NCBI GenBank assembly: GCA_002284895.1
Contig: CP015605.1
Coordinates: 744,001-808,000, forward strand
Direction of reading: 5' to 3'
Length of the DNA stretch: 64,000 nt
Origin: Actinobacteria bacterium IMCC19121
Lineage (GTDB): Bacteria > Actinomycetota > Actinomycetes > Nanopelagicales > Nanopelagicaceae
Shown piece by piece: positions 28,980-37,411 of the stretch. Under the pieces are notes generated by a model that saw only the letters and a list, made by a program, of their open reading frames with translations, had not been told where the DNA came from and did not search any database. Each line of letters begins with the position of its first letter. The first letter of the stretch is position 1. A program made the position numbers and the translations under genes.

Positions 28980-29858
28980 TTATAGCAAAGCTGTAGCAAT
29001 GGATTTTGTATGAGCAGGTGATGAACCACAGCAAGAACCAACAATGTTCACGCCCAGGTCTTTCATTTCTGCGGCATAACGCGCCATTTCCTCCGGCGTG
29101 CCATCATAAATAAATTCATCGCCCTGCAACTTAGGTAATCCAGCATTTGATTGCGTAATAACAAATACGCCTTCTGGGCGCGCTTCTACTAATTCTTTAG
29201 CAATCTGTGACATCTCATCAGTTCCACGGCCACAGTTAGCACCAACGATGCGCACACCAAGTGCTGCCAAATGCTTAATGGCCATTGCAGGCTTAACACC
29301 CATCATTGTGCGCAGATTTGTATCAAAGCTCATAGTCACAATAATTGGCATGCCCGGTGCAATTTCTTGGGCCGCAGTAACTGCCGCCTCAACTTCACCA
29401 AGATCTGACATAGTTTCAATAAGAATTGCATCCACACCGCCAGAAACGAGCGCGCTGATTTGGGCAGCAAATAAAACTTTTCCTGATTCAGGGGTAAGTG
29501 TTCCCATTGGTTCCATCAACTCACCAGAAGGTCCGATATCTCCCATGACAAAACATCCAGGGTGGCGGTCTGCCACTTTACGTGCGATGAGCGCACCAGC
29601 CTTATTTAACTCTGCAAGTCGATCTTCAAGTCCGTGCATGGCAAGACGGCCTGCTGTTCCACCAAAAGTATTTGTTGTAATGAAATTTGCACCAGCTGCT
29701 GCATATGCCTCTAAAACTGCTTCAATCTCTTCTGGCTTTTCGACATTCCACAGCTCAGGTGCACCACCATCGGTAAGTCCACGCTCTTGGAGCATTGTTC
29801 CCATTGCACCATCAGATACAAGAGTTGCCTTTTCTAGTGCTTCATAAATTGCAGACAT
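28980..29858 (-). CDS. Homocysteine S-methyltransferase family protein, betaine-homocysteine methyltransferase-like
   Basis: Zinc-dependent TIM-barrel methyltransferase of 292 residues. Family marks are DGAMGTMLQERGL at the N-terminus, TNTFGG, LIETMSDLGEVEAAV, and the three zinc cysteines in GANCGRG (about residue 212) and GSCCGSS (about 277-278). It resembles stand-alone BHMT/MetH-N-terminal proteins. The donor cannot be decided from sequence: betaine, S-methylmethionine, or a corrinoid protein are all possible. Its partner gene (29,858-30,154, overlapping by one base) is a 'virulence factor' family protein that often accompanies C1/corrinoid genes. With a betaine degradation cluster 25 kb away, use of betaine for methionine synthesis is plausible. 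Confidence 0.82.
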   Translation of the reverse strand: MSAIYEALEKATLVSDGAMGTMLQERGLTDGGAPELWNVEKPEEIEAVLEAYAAAGANFITTNTFGGTAGRLAMHGLEDRLAELNKAGALIARKVADRHPGCFVMGDIGPSGELMEPMGTLTPESGKVLFAAQISALVSGGVDAILIETMSDLGEVEAAVTAAQEIAPGMPIIVTMSFDTNLRTMMGVKPAMAIKHLAALGVRIVGANCGRGTDEMSQIAKELVEARPEGVFVITQSNAGLPKLQGDEFIYDGTPEEMARYAAEMKDLGVNIVGSCCGSSPAHTKSIATALL

Positions 29859-30154
29859 TACTTTTCTCCTAGGGCATCTAATAGTGCAGAGAGTTTCTCT
29901 TCACTTAAATTTCTTTCAAGTTCTTCAACAATTCGTGCTGCTACAACATCAGGTGCGCCCTCTGTTTCAACCCAAGGATCACGATTCCATCCGGCCGTGT
30001 ATGCATCTGCATCTATTTCACCCAGGCGCATAGCTGCCTCATCGATAGCCTCTTGAAAACGAGAAGCCAACATGATTTTGATAGTTGTTTCACCTGAGCG
30101 TGCAACAACCATGGAAGGAATTTCACGCCAACGCATAATTTGATATTCGCTCAT
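29858..30154 (-). CDS. 'Virulence factor' family protein (PF13769-like), C1-metabolism associated
   Basis: 98 residues beginning SEYQIMRWREIPSMVVARSG, with FQEAIDEAAMRLGEIDADAYTAGWNRD in the middle and an acidic/basic C-terminal helix. This matches the small family labelled 'virulence factor', which in alphaproteobacteria and actinobacteria is commonly encoded beside methylene-THF reductase, corrinoid methyltransferase or BHMT-like genes (recalled, not searched). The family has no proven biochemical role, and the name is misleading. It is translationally coupled to the BHMT-like gene (shared base at 29,858). Confidence 0.7.
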   Translation of the reverse strand: MSEYQIMRWREIPSMVVARSGETTIKIMLASRFQEAIDEAAMRLGEIDADAYTAGWNRDPWVETEGAPDVVAARIVEELERNLSEEKLSALLDALGEK

Positions 30155-30214
30155 AGGGCAATTCTATAGGTCAAATTCCCAGCAATATGACCCTGCGCGA
30201 GTACCCTATGAAGC

Positions 30215-30676
30215 ATGATTGATCTACATTCAGTTGATTTATGGCAGCAGGCAGTAGTAATTATTGATGCCGTCATAGCCGCATTCCTTGGCTCACTCAT
30301 CGGCTGGGAACGCGACCGCGCCGGTAAATCTGCCGGACCTAGAACTATGGCCCTGGTGTGCGCATCCTCTGCAGTCATTGTTGCTATTGGCGCTGTTATG
30401 GATGTCGAAGCTCAATATGGTGACCCAACCCGTGCGCTGCACGCAGTTATAACTGGAATTGGTTTTCTTGGCGCTGGATTAATTTTTACAAATACTCGCG
30501 CAGGTTCTTCTGGAATTGGTGGCGTCACAACAGCTGCAACTGTTTTTGCAACAGCAGCAGTTGGTGTGGGTGTGGGACTCGGCTTTCAAGTAGCTGCAGC
30601 AGGTTTAACGCTAGTTATATTAATTATCTTGCGATCAACCCAAGTTATTGAGGCAACTACAAACCGTCACGATTAG
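30215..30676 (+). CDS. MgtC/SapB family membrane protein
   Basis: 153 residues with four to five membrane helices. The family motif is clear: AFLGSLIGWERDRAGKSAGPRTMALVCASSAV, then GIGFLGAGLIF and GVTTAATVFATAAVGVGVGLG. MgtC proteins modulate membrane ATPase activity and Mg2+ or acid stress responses in pathogens; the role in free-living actinobacteria is unclear. It is divergent from the 98-residue C1-associated gene across a 60-base gap, and its end overlaps the convergent metallophosphoesterase by 4 bases. Confidence 0.88.
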   Translation: MIDLHSVDLWQQAVVIIDAVIAAFLGSLIGWERDRAGKSAGPRTMALVCASSAVIVAIGAVMDVEAQYGDPTRALHAVITGIGFLGAGLIFTNTRAGSSGIGGVTTAATVFATAAVGVGVGLGFQVAAAGLTLVILIILRSTQVIEATTNRHD

Positions 30677-32229
30677 CGCTTATTAATTTTTAAAACAACA
30701 TTTCGATCTGTAGGACGTCCTAACCACCAATCAATTCCATGCTTTGCGCCAAGCTCTGGTCGCTTTTGCCATACGTTCGCACTCACTGTTCGAGAGAGTG
30801 CAGCAATTTCTAGAGGAGTTGCCGCAGTGCCGTGGTCAGTTCCTGCCGCATGATCAACAACGGTTAATCCGAAGTAGTAATCACCAGATTCATCTGTGAC
30901 CATTTCAACTGTGCGAGACTGCTGTGGCCAATCTGCATGTGATGCAGTTTCAATCTGCCAGAAACCACTGACTTCTTCCACATCACCAATCCACTCAACA
31001 TGGTGGCGGTGTTCATGACCTGCTAGCCATGCAATCACTTGTGGATAATTTAGCAACATTTCACGGATCTCATCAACGCATACACGGCGGCCACTTGGCG
31101 CGTAATCATTAAACATGGTGCTCAAAGGATGATGAGAAGCTAGAACGACAGGCCTATCTGATGCAGCAACTTCCTTTTCAAGCCAAGCAAATTGCTCTTC
31201 ATCCAAAGATCCTTGCCAGCCACCGAAGTGATTGACGCTATCTATAACAATTAATTTCACGCCTTGAACATGCATTGAGTAATACATTGTTTTATTGCGT
31301 GCATTTTCTTGTGTGAACCCATGACCCTTTGGTTCACCGGGTGAATCAAGGTGTAACTGTGCATATTCACCGCGCTCAACTGCACGACGCTCTATTTCTG
31401 CGCTCACACCAACAAAAGGGGCATCATCGGCTGCGGGATATCCAGCAGGACCAACTTCGCGGAACTTCGTTAATGTCTCATAAAGGTTTGTAGTTGATGG
31501 AAGATCTGTATATCGCTTTCCACCAATCATTTCCCTATTTACTTCAGGAGTTGGAGCAACTGTGCCTTGCAAGAGCGCATCATGATTGCCGTGGACGGCA
31601 TACCAAGGAAAATTAAGTCCAGTAGCTTTAAAAGGTGTGCGACAAGAGTTTAAAAGATTAGGAACAATTGGGAATCCATATTTGGCACGAGCATGATCAT
31701 CTTCTTTTCCAGCAGGAGTTCCGTGTGGGTGCCAATATCGAACGTCATAATGTTCGGCTCCATCATCAATGACGCCTTCATATTTTGAATGATCACCTGA
31801 GTCAGGACGAATCTCTAAGCCATCAAGTAAAGCTATATACCAATCAACTTCATTCTTTTGTGCATTATCTGTTGTGTCACCAGTAATAATCGCACCAGCA
31901 ATTTTATGACCAGATAAAGGCCCAACAGTGATTGAGTTAAGTGATTGCACCATTGATTCAACAACATGTGGTGATAACATCGCATGTGGTCGGTAGGTAC
32001 CAATTGTTCCTACTTGCTCACGTATTGGACTATCAGGATCGGCGTGACGATCTAAATATTCTGGGCGCGTTGGTGACTGTGCATCGCAAACATGTAGATC
32101 GGAAAGGTGATGCAGAATTAAGAGCGGTGTGCTCGACGCCGGGAAGGCATGTCCACAATGTGGTTCAGCCGGCACGTTCACAAGGTTGCGCCAGCCCAGT
32201 GAGTTAGCTTCTCCACGAGCAAATGCCAT
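30673..32229 (-). CDS. Metallophosphoesterase (TIGR03767-like, actinobacterial)
   Basis: Calcineurin-like phosphoesterase of 518 residues when started at ATG 32,229 (a TTG 18 bases upstream is possible). Metal-binding motifs appear in order: HHLSDLHVCDAQS (DxH), ITGDTTDN (GDxxDN), HGNHDALL (GNHD), ASHHPLST and AGHEHRHHVEW (GHxH). No convincing signal peptide is visible with the ATG start. Similar large proteins are widespread in actinobacteria; the substrate is unknown. It is divergent from mobA with only 18 bases between starts. Confidence 0.82.
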   Translation of the reverse strand: MAFARGEANSLGWRNLVNVPAEPHCGHAFPASSTPLLILHHLSDLHVCDAQSPTRPEYLDRHADPDSPIREQVGTIGTYRPHAMLSPHVVESMVQSLNSITVGPLSGHKIAGAIITGDTTDNAQKNEVDWYIALLDGLEIRPDSGDHSKYEGVIDDGAEHYDVRYWHPHGTPAGKEDDHARAKYGFPIVPNLLNSCRTPFKATGLNFPWYAVHGNHDALLQGTVAPTPEVNREMIGGKRYTDLPSTTNLYETLTKFREVGPAGYPAADDAPFVGVSAEIERRAVERGEYAQLHLDSPGEPKGHGFTQENARNKTMYYSMHVQGVKLIVIDSVNHFGGWQGSLDEEQFAWLEKEVAASDRPVVLASHHPLSTMFNDYAPSGRRVCVDEIREMLLNYPQVIAWLAGHEHRHHVEWIGDVEEVSGFWQIETASHADWPQQSRTVEMVTDESGDYYFGLTVVDHAAGTDHGTAATPLEIAALSRTVSANVWQKRPELGAKHGIDWWLGRPTDRNVVLKINKR

Positions 32230-32247
32230 AGTCAGTATCCTAGTCAA

Positions 32248-32832
32248 ATGGAAAGCAAAGCTGGAAGCATCATCGTCTTAAGTGGCGGCACCAGTTCTCG
32301 CTTTGGCGCAGATAAGTCCCAAGCGATTTTGGGTCACCAACAGTTGATTCACCATATTCTTGCAAGCATTCCCAAAGAATTTGAAATCATTGTCGTCGGA
32401 GCAGACCCATTGTTTTCAGAGATTGCATACCGTTGTGTCCAAGAAAACCCAGTTGGCGGTGGACCAGTAGCTGGAATTGCTGCAGCTTTGGAACTTTGTG
32501 AGAGTGAGATCGTGGGTGTCCTAGCCACCGATATGCCATTTGCAGGTGCTCATATGATTCATTTGTTAAGTGCAATGACATCACACGATGATGCGATTAT
32601 GTATGTTGATTCACAGGGTTACAAACAACCACTAGCTGCGCTCTATCGCCGCGAATCTTTAGAAAACGCTCTATCTACAATTGGCAATCCCCATGGAGCC
32701 TCTATGCGCAATTTGATTTCACCTTTGAATATCCATGAAATCCCCATGAGTCCTGAGATTGAAAAGGCCATGATTGATGTTGATACGCCACATGACCTGG
32801 TTGTTGCTATGGAATATCTGGCAAAGATATGA
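32248..32832 (+). CDS. mobA: Molybdenum cofactor guanylyltransferase MobA-like
   Basis: Nucleotidyltransferase that attaches GMP to molybdopterin, producing the bis-MGD cofactor needed by formate dehydrogenase. The 194-residue protein has the signature LSGGTSSRFGADKSQAILG at residues 10-28 and ATDMPFAG as the metal-binding aspartate motif. It begins the Moco gene run and overlaps moeA by 4 bases (ATGA). The bis-MGD requirement of the FdsA encoded 13 kb downstream makes this gene functionally linked to it. Confidence 0.9.
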   Translation: MESKAGSIIVLSGGTSSRFGADKSQAILGHQQLIHHILASIPKEFEIIVVGADPLFSEIAYRCVQENPVGGGPVAGIAAALELCESEIVGVLATDMPFAGAHMIHLLSAMTSHDDAIMYVDSQGYKQPLAALYRRESLENALSTIGNPHGASMRNLISPLNIHEIPMSPEIEKAMIDVDTPHDLVVAMEYLAKI

Positions 32833-33992
32833 GCACACTCGTCGAAGGAAGTTGGGATGACGCTCGTGCGATAGCACAATCCACATTCAAGCAGTTGAAA
32901 TCAGAATCCTTGCCAGTTGAGCAATGTGTAAACAGAACTGTGGCCGTGGATGCCAAGTCTTTAGTTGATCTGCCAACCTATGCAACCTCTGCAATGGATG
33001 GGTATGCAGTCAGTGGACCTGGACCTTGGAAAATAGTTGGTGAAGTTAAAGCAGGATTGCCAATGAAAGGCGTACTTGAATCAGGTCAAGCTGTTGGAAT
33101 TGCAACTGGTGCGGTGATTCCTGAGGGGACTTTTGGAATTATTCGTTGGGAATCAGCAAAGGTAAATGGAACACAGTTAAACGGGGCAGTAGTTAAAGAT
33201 CAAGATTTTCGACCACCAGCCCATGAATGCAAAGCTGGCGATGTCATCATGAGTAAAGGAAGCGTATTAAACCCAGCAATGATTGGTTTACTCGCTGCAG
33301 CTGGCTTTGATGAAATAGATGTTGTTACACAACCTAAAGTCGCACTTGTTTTACTCGGCGATGAAATTCAGCTTAAAGGCATTCCACGCGATGGCTTAGT
33401 ACGAGATGCACTGGGACCACAGCTTCCCGGTTGGCTAAACGCCATGGGGGCACAAATCGTTAGCACCCAATACATTTCTGATCAGTTGGATCTTGTTGTT
33501 ACTGCCTTAAAAGATGCCTGTGCACATGCAGATATCGTCATAACAACAGGTGGCACAGCCCAAGGCCCACGCGATTATCTTCACGGTGCACTCGATGCAA
33601 TCGGTGCAGAGATTTTGGTCGACACCGTCAAAGTGCGACCAGGACATCCGATGTTGTTAGCGCGCAAAGGTGATGTGGCCATTCTTGGTCTGCCTGGTAA
33701 TCCACAATCTGCAATCGTTGCACTTGCATCCCTTGGCCAACCAGTCATTGCATCAAAGCTAGGTCAGACTCATAAGAAGTTAGCCACGGTTATAACTGCC
33801 AGTGAGTTAACTGCGCCGCAAGATTTCACACGTTTGATCATTGGCAATCTCATCGATGGTCAGTTCCATGTTGCGCCGTATTTAGGCTCTGCAATGCTGC
33901 GTGGATTAGCACATTCAGATGGCTTTGCCGTTGTTACAAAAGCTTTGACAGGTGCGGGCGAGCAAGTGCGCTGGTTAGACTTACCGGCATGA
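32829..33992 (+). CDS. moeA: Molybdopterin molybdenumtransferase MoeA
   Basis: Inserts molybdate into adenylylated molybdopterin. The 387-residue protein has PTYATSAMDGYAV near the N-terminus (substrate loop), GAVIPEG, then the MoCF-like domain with VITTGGTAQGPRDYL and the VRPGHPMLLARKGDVAILGLPGNPQSA segment. It overlaps mobA and moaC by 4 bases on each side. Standard length and domain order (MoeA_N, MoCF, MoeA_C). Confidence 0.94.
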   Translation: MSTLVEGSWDDARAIAQSTFKQLKSESLPVEQCVNRTVAVDAKSLVDLPTYATSAMDGYAVSGPGPWKIVGEVKAGLPMKGVLESGQAVGIATGAVIPEGTFGIIRWESAKVNGTQLNGAVVKDQDFRPPAHECKAGDVIMSKGSVLNPAMIGLLAAAGFDEIDVVTQPKVALVLLGDEIQLKGIPRDGLVRDALGPQLPGWLNAMGAQIVSTQYISDQLDLVVTALKDACAHADIVITTGGTAQGPRDYLHGALDAIGAEILVDTVKVRPGHPMLLARKGDVAILGLPGNPQSAIVALASLGQPVIASKLGQTHKKLATVITASELTAPQDFTRLIIGNLIDGQFHVAPYLGSAMLRGLAHSDGFAVVTKALTGAGEQVRWLDLPA

Positions 33993-34462
33993 GCGATGGA
34001 TTAACCCACCTAAATAGTTCAGGTGAAGCCAATATGGTTGATGTAACAGGGCGAGATGTCACTGTGCGCGAAGCAATCGCATCAGGAAACGTCAAACTAT
34101 CAAGTGAAGTTGTTGCACTGCTTCGTGATGGTACAACGCCAAAAGGTGATGTCTTATCTACCGCTCGAATAGCGGGCATCATGGCAGCCAAGAAGACAAG
34201 CGAGCTCATTCCACTCTGTCACCCCATTGCAATTAATAAAATTTCAATAGATTTAGCAATCACTGATACTGGCGTTGAAATCAAGTCCCATGTGATTACT
34301 TCAGACCGCACTGGTGTTGAGATGGAAGCGCTAACAGCCGTCAGCGTTGCAGGTTTAACGATTATTGACATGATTAAAGCTCTAGATCCAGCTGCAGAAA
34401 TTAGCGCTATTCACGTTGATTCAAAATCTGGCGGAAAGAATGGCGATTGGAAGCGCAAGTGA
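33989..34462 (+). CDS. moaC: Cyclic pyranopterin monophosphate synthase MoaC
   Basis: Converts the MoaA product 3',8-cyclo-GTP to cyclic pyranopterin monophosphate. 157 residues with MVDVTGRDVTVREA, the catalytic LIPLCHPI motif and DRTGVEMEALTAVSVAGLTIIDMIKA. Coupled by overlapping codons to moeA and to the Mog-type gene. Confidence 0.96.
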   Translation: MSDGLTHLNSSGEANMVDVTGRDVTVREAIASGNVKLSSEVVALLRDGTTPKGDVLSTARIAGIMAAKKTSELIPLCHPIAINKISIDLAITDTGVEIKSHVITSDRTGVEMEALTAVSVAGLTIIDMIKALDPAAEISAIHVDSKSGGKNGDWKRK

Positions 34463-34938
34463 GCATGCGCACCGCAGTAGTGATAACTGCAAGTAATCGT
34501 GCATCTCGCGGGGAGTATGCAGACCTAAGCGGTGCATCACTTGCCAAAGGTCTAACTAGTCTTGGCTATGAAGTCTCTGGACCACATGTAGTTGCAGATT
34601 CCATTGATTTAATCTCAGAGCAACTTACTCTGGCGCTAGCCAATAAAACTCGACTTATTGTCACAACAGGTGGCACGGGAGTCTCTCCAACAGATGTGAC
34701 ACCTGAGGCAACTGCGCCTTTTATTGAAAAGCTCATTCCAGGCTTTGGCGAAGCTCTTCGTGCTCACTCGCGCGATAAAGTTCCAACATCTGATTTAACA
34801 AGAGGTTTAGTTGGAACCCATGGAACATCACTGATTGTTAACCTGCCTGGATCTCAAGGCGCAATTGCTGATGGCTTAGTAATTATTGAGCGATTAGCAG
34901 GACACATTCTTGATCAACTCGATGGCAAGGATCACTGA
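34459..34938 (+). CDS. mog: Molybdopterin adenylyltransferase (Mog/MoaB family)
   Basis: Adenylylates molybdopterin before MoeA acts. I chose GTG 34,459 because it overlaps the moaC stop (GTGA) in the same style as its neighbours; ATG 34,465 is nearly as good, and the frame also opens upstream inside moaC. About 159 residues, with the MoCF motifs [16 protein letters not shown] and [21 protein letters not shown]. The stop overlaps the moaE start (TGATG). MoaB versus Mog cannot be separated by sequence inspection alone. Confidence 0.9.
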   Translation: MSMRTAVVITASNRASRGEYADLSGASLAKGLTSLGYEVSGPHVVADSIDLISEQLTLALANKTRLIVTTGGTGVSPTDVTPEATAPFIEKLIPGFGEALRAHSRDKVPTSDLTRGLVGTHGTSLIVNLPGSQGAIADGLVIIERLAGHILDQLDGKDH

Positions 34939-35360
34939 TGCCAGAGCTGGTCTATGCAGTTGTTACTGATGCAGCTGTGAACATTGCGGAGCTTTCTAAG
35001 TTAGTGACTAATCCACACAGCGGCGCAGTTGTCACATTTTGTGGAGATGTTCGAAACCATGATGGTGGCAAAGAAGTTGCATCACTTCTCTATGAGATTC
35101 ACCCCAGTGCACCTGAACAGATAAGACTGATTACCGAGGCCTTGATTGGCCAATTTGATGTTGAAAAGGTTGCTGTTGCCCATCGCTTTGGTGATGTTGC
35201 AATCGGTGAAACAGCGTTTGCTGTGGCGGTTTCTGCGCCTCATCGCCAAGCAGCCTTTGATGCATGCTCTGCAATAGTGGATGAAGTCAAAGCCAAGCTG
35301 CCAATTTGGAAGCATCAGAAATTTACTGATGGCAGTGATGAATGGGTGAACTGCGCATGA
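34938..35360 (+). CDS. moaE: Molybdopterin synthase catalytic subunit MoaE
   Basis: Large subunit of molybdopterin synthase; transfers sulfur from thiocarboxylated MoaD to cPMP. 140 residues with GAVVTFCGDVRNHDGGKEV, LLYEIHPSA, VAVAHRFGDVAIGETAFAVAVSAPHRQAAFDA and the C-terminal KAKLPIWKHQKFTDGSDEWV (active-site lysine KLPIWK). Overlaps moaA by 4 bases. Confidence 0.95.
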   Translation: MPELVYAVVTDAAVNIAELSKLVTNPHSGAVVTFCGDVRNHDGGKEVASLLYEIHPSAPEQIRLITEALIGQFDVEKVAVAHRFGDVAIGETAFAVAVSAPHRQAAFDACSAIVDEVKAKLPIWKHQKFTDGSDEWVNCA

Positions 35361-36358
35361 GCAATCTCATTGATACATATGGCCGTGAGCACCGTAACCT
35401 GCGCGTTTCACTCACAGATCGCTGTTCGCTTCGCTGCACCTATTGCATGCCCAATGACTTTGCAGCTTGGATTCCCAACGATGATTTACTAACAACTAAT
35501 GAGCTTCTCACTGTCATCGAAGTAGCTGTTGAACAAGGAATTAATGAAGTGCGCTTAACGGGTGGGGAGCCTTTACTTCGCCCAGACATTGTTGAAATTG
35601 TTGATCGTATTGCCGGTCTTGCAAATGCTCCGCGTTTGACTCTAACCACGAACGGTCTGAAGTTAAAAGAGTTGGCTCAACTTTTAGCCAATGCTGGATT
35701 GAATCGAATTAACGTAAGCCTGGATACTTTAAGCCGTGAGCGTTTTAAGAAGTTAACCTATAGAGATCGCTTCGATGATGTGATCGAAGGATTAGCTTCT
35801 GCTAAAGCTGCAGGTCTATTTCCTATAAAAGTAAATACTGTTTTACTTCAAGGATTAAATGATGATGAAGCCCCAGCTTTATTGGAATGGGCACTCAAGC
35901 ATGAATATGCATTGCGCTTTATTGAGCAGATGCCATTAGATGCAGGTGGAATTTGGGATAGAGCAACGATGGTGAGCGCTGATCAGATTTATGCAGATCT
36001 TTCAAGGCATTATGAGTTAACTCCTGTTGATGGCCGAGGCTCATCACCTGCAGAAGAGTTCTATATCAATGGAACTCAAGTAACTGTTGGGATTATTGGA
36101 AGTGTGACACGGCCATTTTGTGGGGCATGTGATCGCCTGCGATTAACTTCAGATGGTCAGTTGCGCTCATGCTTATTCTCAAATGAAGAAGTAGATGTCA
36201 GAAAAGTACTTCGTGATGTAAGTAGAGATGATTCAGCTAAGCGAGTGGAAATAGCGGCCCGATTCCAGAAAACAGTAATTAGTAAGCTGCCTGGCCACGG
36301 GATTAACGATCCCTCTTTTATTGCACCCCTTAGACCAATGTCAGCAATTGGTGGTTAG
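35357..36358 (+). CDS. moaA: GTP 3',8-cyclase MoaA
   Basis: Radical SAM enzyme starting Moco synthesis from GTP. With ATG 35,357 overlapping the moaE stop, the protein has 333 residues and begins SNLIDTYGREHRNLRVSLTDRC. The first cluster motif is CSLRCTYCMP, TGGEPLLRPDI follows, and the second cluster is in VTRPFCGACDRLRLTSDGQLRSC. The C-terminus ends in GG, which is essential for MoaA activity. The 3' end overlaps convergent moaD by 4 bases. Confidence 0.96.
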   Translation: MSNLIDTYGREHRNLRVSLTDRCSLRCTYCMPNDFAAWIPNDDLLTTNELLTVIEVAVEQGINEVRLTGGEPLLRPDIVEIVDRIAGLANAPRLTLTTNGLKLKELAQLLANAGLNRINVSLDTLSRERFKKLTYRDRFDDVIEGLASAKAAGLFPIKVNTVLLQGLNDDEAPALLEWALKHEYALRFIEQMPLDAGGIWDRATMVSADQIYADLSRHYELTPVDGRGSSPAEEFYINGTQVTVGIIGSVTRPFCGACDRLRLTSDGQLRSCLFSNEEVDVRKVLRDVSRDDSAKRVEIAARFQKTVISKLPGHGINDPSFIAPLRPMSAIGG

Positions 36359-36600
36359 CCACCAGCAAAACGTGGCAACACATCAATAAAACTTCCAGCA
36401 TGAATAGGCATATTCATATCAGTGACTGCTACTGAATCAACGAGAAATGAGCACTGCTCAATAACATGAGCTAGTTGGGCGTTATCTGCACTTACTGTGG
36501 CCAGAATCTGCGTGAGCGAGGCTGGTTCAACGTGCTGAATGCTCACTCCAGCTGCGGCTCGCGCAGCTGCAAAGTAGCGAATCTCTATATCCATAGCCAT
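36355..36600 (-). CDS. moaD: Molybdopterin synthase sulfur carrier subunit MoaD
   Basis: Ubiquitin-like carrier of 81 residues (or 79 from the ATG at 36,594), ending in FAGG; the terminal GG is the thiocarboxylation site. The MDIEIRYFAAARAAAG start matches MoaD beta-grasp proteins. It is on the opposite strand to the rest of the Moco run and converges on moaA, the two coding ends sharing 4 bases. The divergent start lies 22 bases from the TSUP gene. Confidence 0.88.
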   Translation of the reverse strand: MAMDIEIRYFAAARAAAGVSIQHVEPASLTQILATVSADNAQLAHVIEQCSFLVDSVAVTDMNMPIHAGSFIDVLPRFAGG

Positions 36601-36622
36601 AGTCGCATTGTATGGTTACCCA

Positions 36623-37357
36623 ATGCTCGAGTACATCATTATCTTCCTTGTCGGCATTCTTGTCGGTGGAATTAATGGAATGGCTGGGGGAGCATCAGTT
36701 ATCTCCTATCCAGTCTTGCTCGCAACAGGAATGTCGCCGGTAAGTGCGGCAATTTCAAATGCACTTGGCGTCACACCAGCAAACTTCTTTGCACTCATTG
36801 CGGTGCGCGACCAGATGCGCGCTTACTTTCAGGAATACAAAAAACTCATCTATATTTCAATTCTCGGTTCAACAACTGGGGCGCTTTTGTTGCTCAATGT
36901 GCCACCTGGCGTATTTGAGAAAATGGTTCCTTTTCTTCTTCTCTTTGCCAGCTTGTCCTTTTTAATTAAAGCTAAGCCTGATCGCGGTGCCAGACATGGC
37001 CTCGTCGAAAAAGTTGGTATTGCGGCAAGCGGTTTGTATTGCGGCTACTTCGGTCCAGGCCAAGGCGTCATGGTGATTGCAGTACTTGCACGTGACATCA
37101 GAAGAGATCCTAAGACTCTCAACACTGCTAAGAATTTAATTGTTGGTTGGACATCATTAATCTCCAACATCATCTATATCTTTAGCGGTAAGGCCCATTG
37201 GGGAGCAGTCATTGCTCTGCTCATCGGAGCCAGCATCGGGGGAACTTATGGGGGGCGCTATGCCGCACGGATGCCTGCCGTCCTCTATAGGGCGCTCATC
37301 CTCAGCGTGGGCTTTGGCGCCTCAGCCTGGCTCTTTTACAAGTATTACCTGAGCTAA
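36623..37357 (+). CDS. TSUP (TauE/SafE) family membrane transporter
   Basis: 244 residues from ATG 36,623 (an upstream in-frame TTG is less likely) with about eight membrane helices. The family motif GGINGMAGGASVISYPVLLATGMSPVSAAISNALGV is clear, and the second repeat has GLYCGYFGPGQGVMVIAVL. TSUP proteins move organosulfonates, sulfite, sulfate or small organic acids. Its place between Moco genes and the C1 operon makes a small anion (for example formate or molybdate-related) conceivable, but the sequence does not show it. Confidence 0.85.
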   Translation: MLEYIIIFLVGILVGGINGMAGGASVISYPVLLATGMSPVSAAISNALGVTPANFFALIAVRDQMRAYFQEYKKLIYISILGSTTGALLLLNVPPGVFEKMVPFLLLFASLSFLIKAKPDRGARHGLVEKVGIAASGLYCGYFGPGQGVMVIAVLARDIRRDPKTLNTAKNLIVGWTSLISNIIYIFSGKAHWGAVIALLIGASIGGTYGGRYAARMPAVLYRALILSVGFGASAWLFYKYYLS

Positions 37358-37385
37358 ACCCGCCTGCCAGGGCCCTGTTCATTGG

Positions 37386-37400
37386 TATATCACTGATATA
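37386..37400. promoter_or_regulatory. 15-base palindrome, probable GntR operator
   Basis: TATATCA-C-TGATATA is a perfect 7-1-7 inverted repeat ending 12 bases before the GTG of the GntR gene. GntR/FadR-subfamily regulators bind such short AT-rich palindromes. TGATATA also reads as a -10-like element, so bound repressor would block the start of the whole downstream operon. Confidence 0.6.
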
Positions 37401-37411
37401 TCATCGCCGAT

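Noticed and set aside
29248-29847. 200-codon plus-strand frame opposite the BHMT-like gene.
   Set aside because: Low-complexity serine/alanine/proline translation typical of antisense shadows; the minus-strand gene has clear family motifs.
37368-37377. CAGGGCCCTG palindrome after the TSUP gene considered as an operator or terminator.
   Set aside because: Self-complementary without a loop and with no T-tract; the nearby AT-rich palindrome is a better regulatory candidate.
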